Shown: piece after piece, positions 16,914 to 24,813 of the stretch | How positions within the stretch are numbered: position 1 is the stretch's first letter | How the letters are laid out: the number at the start of each line of letters is the position of its first letter | Assembly (NCBI RefSeq): GCF_014337195.1 | Contig: NZ_CP060634.1 | Location: forward strand, 1,364,001-1,428,000 | DNA length: 64,000 bases | Origin: Qiania dongpingensis | GTDB lineage: Bacteria > Bacillota > Clostridia > Lachnospirales > Lachnospiraceae | Reading direction: 5' to 3' | The notes under the pieces: generated by a model | Databases searched by the model: none | The model's input: only the letters and a program-made list of their open reading frames with translations | What the model was told of the DNA's origin: nothing | Position numbers and translations under genes: made by a program

Positions 16914-17931
16914 AGCAGTGTTCCAGAACTACCCCGTGGGCTATTCCAGGCACGCTCTGTCCTTCATTATAGCTGGTGCTGGAAAGGAGCGCACCTGTCG
17001 GCACGAACAGGACCCGCTTCCATTCTCCGGACTGGAGCTTGGGCAGAATATATCCTGCCAATACCACCGCGGAACATCCGCATCCGCTTCCTCCGGAATG
17101 AGTGTCCTGAGACTCATTGTCAAAAATCTCCATACCGCAGTCCATATGGAGACTGTTGATATCATATCCGTTGCTCTTCATAAAATCGACCAGGATGGTA
17201 TGCCCGACCTCACCCAGATCTCCCGTGATGATTTTGTCATATTCCTCCGGCCGTCTTCCAAAATCCTCCAGATGACGGCAGATGGTATCGCTGGCTGCCG
17301 GCGCCATACACGCTCCCATGTTCATGGAATCCTTAAGCCCCATATCCACGATCTTTCCCGGGGTGATCCCCGCCACACGGACATTTCCGCCCTTCTTCCC
17401 CAGAACAAAAGAGCCGCATCCGGTGACCGTCCAGGTGGTGGACAGCGGTCTCTGGTTACCATATTCAAGCGGAAAACGAAACTGCTTTTCCGCACTGGCA
17501 AAGTGGCTGGAGGCCATGGACATGACATAATCCGCATACCCCGCATCCACCGCCATCGCACCAAGGCACAGGGCTTCTCCCATGGTGGAACAGGCTCCGT
17601 AAAGCCCAAACAATGGAATCTCCAGATCTACGGTGCCAAATGACGTGGCGATCAGCTGCCCGAGCAGATCTCCTGCAAAAAGATAACGGATCTGATTTCT
17701 TACGATCCCCGAATGTTCGATGGCCAAATCCGCCGCTTCCTTTTGAAGAGCGCTTTCTGCCTCCTCCCAGTTGTCACATCCCAGCATGGGATCCGGCTCT
17801 ATCACGTCAAAAAAGGAACCCAGCGGGCCTTCCCCCTCCTTTTGTCCCACTACGGAAGCCGCTCCTATGATCCTGGGCCCTTCCTTAAATTGAATACTGG
17901 CTTTTCCTACCTGTTGTCCTCCACTCTGCAT
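16912..17931 (-). CDS. spoVAD: Stage V sporulation protein AD
   Basis: About 339 residues, equal in size to Bacillus SpoVAD (338). The thiolase-like fold is clear: SIVGQKEGEGPLGSFFD near the start, YGACSTMGEAL, SSHFASAEKQFRFPLEYG, MGACMAPAASDT, GGSGCGCSAVV and the end TIAHGVVLEH-like VPGIAHGVVLEHC. SpoVAD binds dipicolinate and works with the SpoVA membrane subunits to load it into the forespore and release it on germination. The start is uncertain: 17931 has an AAGGATGG site, but in-frame ATGs at 17943 and 17973 and a TTG at 17988 exist. A sigma-G-type promoter lies at 18020-18049. The gene is 8.8 kb from spoVAA-AB-AC and on the opposite strand, which is unusual. Confidence 0.93.
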   Translation of the reverse strand: MQSGGQQVGKASIQFKEGPRIIGAASVVGQKEGEGPLGSFFDVIEPDPMLGCDNWEEAESALQKEAADLAIEHSGIVRNQIRYLFAGDLLGQLIATSFGTVDLEIPLFGLYGACSTMGEALCLGAMAVDAGYADYVMSMASSHFASAEKQFRFPLEYGNQRPLSTTWTVTGCGSFVLGKKGGNVRVAGITPGKIVDMGLKDSMNMGACMAPAASDTICRHLEDFGRRPEEYDKIITGDLGEVGHTILVDFMKSNGYDINSLHMDCGMEIFDNESQDTHSGGSGCGCSAVVLAGYILPKLQSGEWKRVLFVPTGALLSSTSYNEGQSVPGIAHGVVLEHC

Positions 17932-18019
17932 CCTGTCATCCATCCTTTCCACTTCTTCACGCCGCGTCTCCATTTTTGCCGATAGCAAGCCATTTCCATG
18001 CAGCGCCGGTTTTTATTTT

Positions 18020-18049
18020 CAGTATGTGCATTTTTCTTCCCGGCTATTC
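18020..18049 (-). promoter_or_regulatory. Sigma-G-type promoter of spoVAD
   Basis: On the minus strand GAATA, an 18-base spacer and CATACTG match the forespore sigma-G pattern GHATR-N18-CATNHTA at all but the last base. The spoVAA operon promoter (26498-26527) has the same -35, the same spacing and CATACTA. Confidence 0.75.
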
Positions 18050-18067
18050 TGTAAGAAATCCCGGCAT

Positions 18068-18131
18068 TAAAAAAGGAAAAAAATCATAAAGAAAGCAGGG
18101 GCCGACTGCATTTGCCCCTGCTTTCTTTTAT
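18068..18131 (-). terminator. Terminator of the SDR/GcvT operon
   Basis: On the minus strand AAGAAAGCAGGGGC pairs with GCCCCTGCTTTCTTT around a short loop and is followed by ATGATTTTTTTCC. It is a very stable intrinsic terminator, 40 bases after the last SDR gene. It separates that operon from spoVAD. Confidence 0.9.
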
Positions 18132-18170
18132 GGGAATTTCGAATTGAGAAATAGATCTGGTCCTGTTTTT

Positions 18171-19034
18171 TTACTCTCCGATCTGGTTGACTGTGCCTGC
18201 GAAGGTACAGCCTCCGTCGGCAAGAATATCCACTCCGGTGATGTATCCGGCGCCTTTACTGCAAAGGAACGCCACCAGCTTCCCCATTTCATAAGGGTGT
18301 CCCCATCTCTGCAGAGGGATACCCTGCAGATTCCTTTCGGCAGACTCCGGCGCGTTGTCGATCAGAGCCTGATGCATCGGGGTCAGATAAGAACCGGGAG
18401 ATACGGAAAGAATCCGGCAGCCTTTTTTCGCAAACCGCCATGTATTGGCATAGACAAAATATTTAACAAAATTTTTGGACAGGCAATACGCAGAACCGGC
18501 CCTGGCATTTTCCGGAAGATGCATCACATCCGCCAAAAAATCCATCATCAGGGCGGGAAATCCAGGCTCCTTCCATTTTTCATAGACCTGCTTGGCAAGC
18601 GGCGCCAAAGGGGCCATCTTCTCGTTGGTATCCATCACATAACCGGCCGTCGATCCGAAGCAGATCACCACTCCGCCCTCTTCCATGACCGGATAAAATG
18701 CCTGCACAATGTTGATAGGCCCAAGAGTATTGATCCTCAAAATATCCTCTGCCTTTGTATTGGCAGGCGAGACTCCGGCCGTATGGATGACATTTACCAC
18801 GTCTCCCAGGCCCGCCGCGTACTCCGCACAGGCCTTTGCCGCCTCTGCATCTGCGGCGTCCATTTGGAATATATGGACATCAGCGCCAAAGGTCAGCAAT
18901 CCGGCCTTCGCTTTTTCAAGTCCTGCCGCCCCGCGGGCACAGAGCAGGACTGATGTTTCGGATGCCAGACATCTGGCTGCCGCAAGGCCGAGCCCGCTGC
19001 TTCCTCCAGTGATCACTGAAAGCTTTTTCCTCAT
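18171..19034 (-). CDS. Short-chain dehydrogenase, 3-alpha-hydroxysteroid dehydrogenase-like branch
   Basis: 287 residues. The Rossmann start ITGGSSGLGLAAA binds NAD(P); HTAGVSPANTK and LRINTLGPINIVQAFYPVM follow, and the active site is CFGSTAGY with YCLSK. The AGVSxA, INxxG and AFxPxM spacing is like the 3-alpha-HSD/carbonyl reductase-type SDRs rather than FabG, but this is a visual comparison only. An insert of about 40 residues before the YxxxK tyrosine may shape the substrate pocket. The start at 19034 has GAGAGG six bases upstream; two longer starts lack a site. Last gene of the operon, 23 bases after the second SDR. Confidence 0.82.
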   Translation of the reverse strand: MRKKLSVITGGSSGLGLAAARCLASETSVLLCARGAAGLEKAKAGLLTFGADVHIFQMDAADAEAAKACAEYAAGLGDVVNVIHTAGVSPANTKAEDILRINTLGPINIVQAFYPVMEEGGVVICFGSTAGYVMDTNEKMAPLAPLAKQVYEKWKEPGFPALMMDFLADVMHLPENARAGSAYCLSKNFVKYFVYANTWRFAKKGCRILSVSPGSYLTPMHQALIDNAPESAERNLQGIPLQRWGHPYEMGKLVAFLCSKGAGYITGVDILADGGCTFAGTVNQIGE

Positions 19035-19057
19035 TTCTTTCCTCTCTTTCTTCATCG

Positions 19058-19810
19058 TCAGCAGACAGACATGCCGCCGTCCACAGAGATCACGGCGCCG
19101 TTGATCCACTTTGCCTCCTCACTGCATAAAAATAAACACACATTTGCGATATCCTCAGGATAACCAAACCAGTTGACCGGCATATCCATAATAAGCTTGG
19201 ACAGCGCTCCCTGAGCCTCGTGATATTTTCCTCCGGAGGTCACTCCGATATTTGTCCTCGTCCCTCCCGGATGGATGATATTACATCTGATATTCTGTTT
19301 CGCAAAGCCGAACGCGACGCTTTTAGTCAGCCCCTCCAGACCGGCCTTGGCCGCCGTATAGCTGGGCCCGTGATTCCCCCTGAGAGCTGCGTAAGAACCA
19401 ATATTGACAATGCTCCCTCCGCCGCTCTCCACGAGAAGCGGGACTGCGGCCCGGATAATACGGAAGGGAGCCTTTAGATCCGTCTCCAAGACTCTGTCCC
19501 ACCGTTCATCATCCGTCTCCAGAAGGGGATAGCTCAGGTCATTGATTCCTGCGGCATTGCAGATTCCATCCAGGCGGCCGAAAGTCTCTTTGGCAGCTCC
19601 TGCCATCCTTTCCGCCATTCCGTTTTCCGTGATATCCCCTATCACCGGACGCACTCTGGGATCCTTTTTCCACTGTTCCATCCGCTTTTCATCTCTGCCT
19701 ACAGCGACGGCCCTCGCCCCCTCCTCCAGGAACCGGGCCGTGACAGCCTTACCCATGCCGCTGCTGGCTCCTGTGATCAGAAACACTTTTCCGTCTAATC
19801 GTTTTTCCAC
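19058..19810 (-). CDS. Short-chain dehydrogenase/reductase, classical FabG-like
   Basis: 250 residues with ITGASSGMGKAV for cofactor, NAAG, the catalytic serine in NIGSYAA and YTAAK, and the C-terminal VDGG typical of classical SDRs. Cofactor preference is not evident. A GTG start is used, with AGGAGG five to six bases upstream, nine bases after the MFS transporter. Within the operon it would oxidise or reduce an alcohol or keto group of the transported compound. A role in fatty acid synthesis is less likely in this context. Confidence 0.83.
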   Translation of the reverse strand: MEKRLDGKVFLITGASSGMGKAVTARFLEEGARAVAVGRDEKRMEQWKKDPRVRPVIGDITENGMAERMAGAAKETFGRLDGICNAAGINDLSYPLLETDDERWDRVLETDLKAPFRIIRAAVPLLVESGGGSIVNIGSYAALRGNHGPSYTAAKAGLEGLTKSVAFGFAKQNIRCNIIHPGGTRTNIGVTSGGKYHEAQGALSKLIMDMPVNWFGYPEDIANVCLFLCSEEAKWINGAVISVDGGMSVC

Positions 19811-19819
19811 ATAAACCTC

Positions 19820-21217
19820 CTATTCCTCTGTCAGTTCTTCCTTCGGGAAGCGGAATGTAAAGATGGCAATGATCAGCGCCACTGCAACAAACCCTGCCCC
19901 CACCAGAAATACCTGATTAAAGGTCGCTCCAAAGTTGATACACGCGCCGCAGATAGCTCCAAAAATACTGGCGCCGCCGGTGCTGCTGAACTGATACATC
20001 CCCTGCGCTTTCGGGATTTCATCCGGTTTAAGCTCTGACTGGAAAAACGGAGCGTGGATGGACTGAGTGATCGCCTGGCTGATACCTCCGATCGCCGTCG
20101 CCACATAGATCACCAGCATGGAGGAATCCGGCTTTAGTGTGGAAAGGATCACCAGCGCTATCACGTAAATGCTGAGAGCCAAAAGGGCCATGGGACGGAA
20201 CCGCTTTTTAAAGTTCTTTCCGATAATAGTCCCGATAGCCAGGCCGACAATCGCCTGGACGATGGTCTGCGGCATGGTCACAGTCGAGCTCTGAAATGAA
20301 GTTCCCTGCATCACATATGTCACGTAACGGACCGCATAAGCCGTTATACAAGTGGAATATGCGACCATCAGAGCCTGCACGCTGAATGTGGCGCGGAACC
20401 GCTTCTTTATGAACATTTCCACCGGCACCGAAGGATTGTCTGATCTCAGTTCCAGTTTTATTAAAAGTACAAGAGCTATGACTGCCGCCAGAGGCAAAAT
20501 GATTCCCGGCACGCTGAGAAGCGCAAAATACGATCCCACCATACAAAGCCACAAGATCAGGCAGCATACGAAGACGATTAAAAGAGCAATGCCCCCAAAA
20601 TCAAACTTCTTTCCATTTCCAGGCCGTTTTTGGTATGGATACAACAGGCCCAGAGTAATCAGAGGAATCACCGCAAAAACGCCATAGATGATCAGCCCCG
20701 CGTTGGAGGACACGGCATCGATAACAGCGCCTGTAAGCCCCGGCCCGACCAGCGAGCCGACCGCTGAGGCCGTAGCGATAAAACCGTAGAATTTCGGCCG
20801 CTCCTCCGGCGAAACGATAGTCGCCATCATGGTGTACGGCGCCGATATGTACAATCCTGCCGCCAGTCCCATCATTGCCCAGAGCGCTGTAAAGATCCCC
20901 ACATTCGGCGCGAACATCAAAAGGAAGCGGATTGCAAAATGGGAGATCACACCGGCCAGAGTCACTCTCTTCACACTGAACTTGCTGCAGAGCATGCCCA
21001 CCAGGGGCAGCGAGATCATCATGCCCATGCCGCCCAGCGTCGCATACAGAGAGTACATTTCCGTAATATTGAACTGGACCAATTTGCTCGGCAGGACCAG
21101 ATTGTTTCCATAGTTGGCCGCCTGAGATGTTACAGTTGTCAGAAGCACGCCAACGATCAACAGCAATCTTTTCTTTCCGGTAAATCCATTTCCGGTAGCT
21201 GCTTTATTTTCCGTCAT
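19820..21217 (-). CDS. Major facilitator superfamily transporter
   Basis: About 465 residues with 12-14 hydrophobic segments, starting after a short polar N-terminus. The conserved loop after the second helix appears as GMLCSKFSVKRVTL and a charged repeat occurs as GKNFKKRFRPM near the middle. The length and the apparent extra central helices (VCCLILWLCMVG, ILPLAAVIALVLLI) fit the 14-helix DHA2-like group. AAAGGAGG precedes the ATG at 21217. It sits within the catabolic operon and is probably the uptake system for its substrate, although export of a product cannot be excluded. Confidence 0.85.
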   Translation of the reverse strand: MTENKAATGNGFTGKKRLLLIVGVLLTTVTSQAANYGNNLVLPSKLVQFNITEMYSLYATLGGMGMMISLPLVGMLCSKFSVKRVTLAGVISHFAIRFLLMFAPNVGIFTALWAMMGLAAGLYISAPYTMMATIVSPEERPKFYGFIATASAVGSLVGPGLTGAVIDAVSSNAGLIIYGVFAVIPLITLGLLYPYQKRPGNGKKFDFGGIALLIVFVCCLILWLCMVGSYFALLSVPGIILPLAAVIALVLLIKLELRSDNPSVPVEMFIKKRFRATFSVQALMVAYSTCITAYAVRYVTYVMQGTSFQSSTVTMPQTIVQAIVGLAIGTIIGKNFKKRFRPMALLALSIYVIALVILSTLKPDSSMLVIYVATAIGGISQAITQSIHAPFFQSELKPDEIPKAQGMYQFSSTGGASIFGAICGACINFGATFNQVFLVGAGFVAVALIIAIFTFRFPKEELTEE

Positions 21218-21256
21218 ATTTCCTCCTTTCATACTCAATACCCCCTACGCCTGCCT

Positions 21257-22165
21257 TTATTCCTGACGGGGAGGATACTCCGCACATTTCGGCTGGTGAG
21301 TCACGATATTCCGCAGCATGCCGCTGTCCGCAACAATACATTCTCCGGTCACGCCGTCTGCCATCTTTGTGCAGAAACCATAGATCACGATCGCGACACT
21401 GTCCGCCGTCGGAACCTCCGCCAAAGTAGCCGCACGCATTTCAATCCCTATCTCTTTCTGCTTTTCAGGAGAAAGAGTTCGAACCGGCCCGTTTGTGAGA
21501 CAGCCGGGCGTCTTCATGCCGCCGGGCGCCACGGTGTTTACCATGATGCCAAAACGCTTCAGTTCCTTTCCCAGTTCCTGGGTCATGGCTATTACGCCGC
21601 CCTTAGAGGCAGTATAATGGCAGTAGCCGCCAAAAAGAGGCTGGCTCAAATACGCGCTGTTGGAAGAAACCAATACCATTTTGCCCCGGACCTGATGCTC
21701 TGTCATATATCTGCTCACATGCTTTGCGCAACGGAACGCGCCGACCAGATTGACATCAATAATCCTCTGGAATTCCTCTTCCGGCATATCATAGACATGG
21801 GCAAAGCTCCACACGCCCGCCGATGTTACAAGGATATCCACGCTTCCATAGGTTTCTGCCGTAAATGCCACCAGACGTTCCACATCTGATTCAATCCGCA
21901 CGTCTGTCCTGCAGAATGAGACTTCATAACCCTTGGTTCTGAGCAGCTCGACGGCCACATCGCCCTTTTCCTGCGTAGAGCCGGCGATAACCACCTTCGC
22001 TCCGCCCTGGCACAGGCGCTGGGCGGCGCAGAATCCGAGTCCGGAGGTGCCGCCTGTTACAATGGCCGCCTGCCCCTTTACAGAAAGCATTTCTTCCAGA
22101 GATAATGTATCTTCAAGATAGCTGTTCAGCATAGCGGCTGCCGCCGCTTTTGGATCAAATGCCAT
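21257..22165 (-). CDS. Short-chain dehydrogenase/reductase with N-terminal extension
   Basis: 302 residues. About 30 extra residues with an alanine-rich start (FDPKAAAAAMLNSYLEDT) precede the Rossmann motif IVTGGTSGLGFCAA. Other SDR elements are TSAG, VSSNSAYLSQP and the YTASK catalytic pair, with IMVNTVAPGGMKTPG afterwards. AGGGAGGAAATG precedes the ATG. The extension may contact other subunits. Third member by position, second SDR type in the operon: the three SDRs are clearly different from each other, so they are not recent duplicates and probably act on different carbons or steps. Confidence 0.82.
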   Translation of the reverse strand: MAFDPKAAAAAMLNSYLEDTLSLEEMLSVKGQAAIVTGGTSGLGFCAAQRLCQGGAKVVIAGSTQEKGDVAVELLRTKGYEVSFCRTDVRIESDVERLVAFTAETYGSVDILVTSAGVWSFAHVYDMPEEEFQRIIDVNLVGAFRCAKHVSRYMTEHQVRGKMVLVSSNSAYLSQPLFGGYCHYTASKGGVIAMTQELGKELKRFGIMVNTVAPGGMKTPGCLTNGPVRTLSPEKQKEIGIEMRAATLAEVPTADSVAIVIYGFCTKMADGVTGECIVADSGMLRNIVTHQPKCAEYPPRQE

Positions 22166-22182
22166 ATCATTTCCTCCCTCAT

Positions 22183-23199
22183 CTAAATAAACGGTTTTTC
22201 CGTGATCACACCGTCAAAGCCATGGACGCTCACATGGTCGCCGACTTTCAGCGTTCCCTTTTCCGCCAGTATATAGCCGATATTGATATCCTTTACAAAG
22301 CTGTATGTAAACTTTGAAACGCGTCCAACCTCTCTCCCGCCCAAGAGCACAGGGTCGCCGGGGCCGCCAAATCCTTTATGCTGAATATGGACATCGGCTT
22401 CTTCTACGGTAAATCCCAGCATTTCACGGGCCGGTCCCTGCTCCCGGATCTTCTCCAGCGCCTCTCTTCCGATGAAATCTCTATCCCAGCCGATTCCCCG
22501 TTCCAGGCCGACCTCAAAAGGATTGGTATACATCAGATCGCGCATATAATAAAAGCCTGCCTCTGTAGGAAGGGAGATCGCCATGATCTGAAAATCTGTC
22601 ACCTCTTTTGCGTCAAAGGCTTCCCCTTTTTCTCTTAATTTTTCCTCAATGGCCGCGCCCTGCTCCGGGGACACATATATCTCATAGCCAAGCTTCTCAC
22701 CGGTAAAACCGCCGCGATTGATCTTTACAGGGATTCCCTCTATGGAATTATCCGCTATGGAGAAGAATTTCTGCTCATCCACAGGAGTATCCGTCAAGGC
22801 ATTCACCAGATCTCTGGACCTGGGGCCCTGAACGGCGTACATATCCCATTTCTTGGTCACATCCTCATAAGCGGTTTCTTCCCCGTTACGATGGGCGTCG
22901 AACCAGGCTGTCAGTTTTTTTACAAACAGAGTAGATACCCAGAATTTATCCTCTTCCAGCCTCAGGACGACTACATCGTCGATAATCTCCGCTTTTTCAT
23001 TCAGCATGGCAGTATAACGGTCTCTTCCAACCTTCAGATTGGCAACAGGATTGGCAAACATCCTATCTAAGAACGCGGCTGCATCTTTACCCGTCACCTC
23101 AAGGAGCTGATGGGTCCAATAATACCAGCCGGCAGTCTGCCTCACGGCCATGTGCTCCGACCGCTTCATTTCGTCATATTTATATACATTTTGATACAT
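22183..23199 (-). CDS. GcvT-like aminomethyltransferase-family protein (folate-dependent)
   Basis: 338 residues. It follows the GcvT pattern: PVANLKVGRDRYTAMLNEKA with the conserved LN segment, DDVVVLRL, an AVQGP block, GGFTGEKLGYEIYV (GcvT RxGYTGExGYE) and a C-terminal beta-barrel ending VHGFDGVITEKP. GcvT proteins carry tetrahydrofolate and take up one-carbon units; relatives such as LigM/DesA and DmdA demethylate small molecules. No gcvH, gcvPA/PB or lpd is present, so glycine cleavage is unlikely. GGAAAGGAG lies nine bases before the ATG at 23199, thirteen codons inside the longest frame. It lies 17 bases before an SDR gene. The substrate is unknown. Confidence 0.8.
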   Translation of the reverse strand: MYQNVYKYDEMKRSEHMAVRQTAGWYYWTHQLLEVTGKDAAAFLDRMFANPVANLKVGRDRYTAMLNEKAEIIDDVVVLRLEEDKFWVSTLFVKKLTAWFDAHRNGEETAYEDVTKKWDMYAVQGPRSRDLVNALTDTPVDEQKFFSIADNSIEGIPVKINRGGFTGEKLGYEIYVSPEQGAAIEEKLREKGEAFDAKEVTDFQIMAISLPTEAGFYYMRDLMYTNPFEVGLERGIGWDRDFIGREALEKIREQGPAREMLGFTVEEADVHIQHKGFGGPGDPVLLGGREVGRVSKFTYSFVKDINIGYILAEKGTLKVGDHVSVHGFDGVITEKPFI

Positions 23200-23234
23200 A
23201 TCCGAATGCTCCTTTCCTATCCTTGACTGCGAGA

Positions 23235-24476
23235 TCAACAGTACTTATCAATCTTCTTTTTGATCACGATGCGTACCTTGTCATCACCTGCATCACCAGG
23301 CTCCTCCCATAAAAACCATTGTGCGCCTGCCAGTGTCCTTACCTCGCCGCCCCACAGGGCCAGATATGCAGTGACCAGCCTGGGCATCCTTCTCTGAAGT
23401 TTTGCGCGGTCAACAAGATAAATGACTTCCTCTTTATTAAATGCTTCAATCTCATAAGGAACCGTAAGACACTGCATTACCGTTTCCAGATAGGCTCCCA
23501 TCAGGCGTCCGTCATTTACGTCTGCCGGCGCTCCCAGCCAGCTTCGCACCGCGTCCTTTGTATAAAAATCGCCAAAGGCTGTCTTTCCGGCCGCTTCAAA
23601 TACGCAGCGGATGACATGATCTACGAATTTTTCGTCCAGTGTACCGTCTTTGATCAGCTCCTCAAGGACAGGAATCAGATAATCCGTACCTGTCGCCGAC
23701 GCGCAGCCTGCCAGAGCCGTATTGGGATCTTCTTCCATGCAGGTCCCGTTACAGAATTTATAATTGGTCTCTTCACGGAAGATCATAGATTCCTTTACGG
23801 TATATTCCTCCGCCGTATCTTTAATCTGGTCGGAGGTAGCGATAGGGCCGAAGCATTCCCACTGTTTATGTTCCGGCATCGGAAACTTCTCGCGGCTTTC
23901 CGCCACGATACGACAATGCCGGTCACCGCAGCCTCTGGCCTCGACCATATGAAACTCCACTCTGGGACCTTCTTTCATATGAACCGCATATCCGTCTGCT
24001 ACCCCCTGCAGAGATTGAGTCGTGGCGCGGCAAAGCTCGGATCCGACGATATCCCAGTCACAGACATCCAGTTCTTTTTCCACACGATAGGTACCAAAAT
24101 CCGTCACGCGCCCGCACATGAGATACCGGTCGTCCCCGGAATCGCCGTTCAAAGAACCTGTAAAATTACCTCGGCAGAACGGATGTGCGTTGTGCTTATC
24201 GATTCCGATCACCGGACCATACGGACCCGAAAATAGAGGATATAACCTCGCATACGCATTTTTACAGATCGCTTCGCACCGTTTCTCATAATCCGGGACT
24301 AATATTCTGTACACCTGCATCATACTGGCCGCCACCGTCGCCCCATATCGGGAACAAAAGTGTGCCGCATCATGGTATGAGATCAGTTTCTCCCAAGGTG
24401 TCTTGATGGCCGGATGATCCGGCAGCGCCCCCTTCCCGACTTCCCTCGGTATCCGTTCATCAATTTTTTTGCTCAT
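23235..24476 (-). CDS. Uncharacterised protein, V4R/ATC-hydrolase-like domain
   Basis: 413 residues, first gene of the operon. Around residues 110-200 it has a CxxC-like ELCRATTQ segment, an acidic WDIVGSE and GCGDRHCRIV, which recalls the VxxCxxxxGDxxC endings of V4R and L-2-amino-thiazoline-4-carboxylate hydrolase domains that bind hydrophobic or aromatic ligands. The N-terminus carries HDAAHFCSRYGATVAASMM; the C-terminal 200 residues, with CASATGTDYLIPVLEEL and WLGAPADVNDGRLMGA, are not recognised. Many cysteines (at least twelve) suggest a metal or cluster. AAAGGAG lies eight bases before the ATG at 24476. Its function is unknown; it may be a hydrolase or lyase acting early on the substrate. 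Confidence 0.55.
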   Translation of the reverse strand: MSKKIDERIPREVGKGALPDHPAIKTPWEKLISYHDAAHFCSRYGATVAASMMQVYRILVPDYEKRCEAICKNAYARLYPLFSGPYGPVIGIDKHNAHPFCRGNFTGSLNGDSGDDRYLMCGRVTDFGTYRVEKELDVCDWDIVGSELCRATTQSLQGVADGYAVHMKEGPRVEFHMVEARGCGDRHCRIVAESREKFPMPEHKQWECFGPIATSDQIKDTAEEYTVKESMIFREETNYKFCNGTCMEEDPNTALAGCASATGTDYLIPVLEELIKDGTLDEKFVDHVIRCVFEAAGKTAFGDFYTKDAVRSWLGAPADVNDGRLMGAYLETVMQCLTVPYEIEAFNKEEVIYLVDRAKLQRRMPRLVTAYLALWGGEVRTLAGAQWFLWEEPGDAGDDKVRIVIKKKIDKYC

Positions 24477-24555
24477 AATACCCTCTCCTTTCAGAAAACT
24501 CATAATTCTCGCAAAATCTTTCTTTTATCTTATCTGAATACCCCTATAATTGTAA

Positions 24556-24568
24556 ATCCGACAAACTG
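24556..24568 (-). promoter_or_regulatory. Shared 13-base motif upstream of the operon
   Basis: CAGTTTGTCGGAT on the minus strand matches CACTTTGTCGGAT in the pucR leader (26347-26359) at 12 of 13 positions, in the same orientation. It lies 80 bases before the first operon start codon, close to weak promoter-like sequences. It is a candidate binding site for the PucR regulator. Confidence 0.4.
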
Positions 24569-24769
24569 AATCTATATTTAAGCAGAAAATTCAGCACTTT
24601 GTGTGGCATAATAGCTGACAAAATATTTTTTGAGATCATTTTTAGAAACCTCCGATTAAGCTCCAGTTAAGCGCCTTATGGCAGCGGGCCGCCTGGATGG
24701 AATCGGATTTCCTCATGCCTTTTAAATAAGGCAAAAAAATTTGTTTGAATGATACTGAAAGGTGTGAAA
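24569..24769. other. Noncoding region between pucR and the operon
   Basis: A stretch of about 200 bases, AT-rich at both ends, without a credible ORF. It must contain the operon's regulatory region, but I could not pick a convincing -35/-10 pair. A short GCCTT/AAGGC inverted repeat lies at about 24717-24732. Confidence 0.5.
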
Positions 24770-24802
24770 TAAAAAAACACCGGACTTCTCAGCCCGGTGT
24801 TT
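24770..24802 (-). terminator. Terminator of pucR
   Basis: On the minus strand AACACCGG and CCGGTGTT form an eight-base-pair stem around GCTGAGAAGT and are followed by a run of Ts. It lies 12 bases after the pucR stop and keeps pucR separate from the operon. Confidence 0.88.
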
Positions 24803-24813
24803 TTCTTCTATTC

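Noticed and set aside
22183..23199. Part of a glycine cleavage system
   Set aside because: gcvH, gcvPA/PB and lpd are absent and the neighbours are dehydrogenases and a transporter.
18171..24476. Bile-acid-inducible (bai) operon
   Set aside because: No baiB, baiCD, baiE, baiF or baiH-like genes; only SDRs and an MFS protein are shared in a general way.
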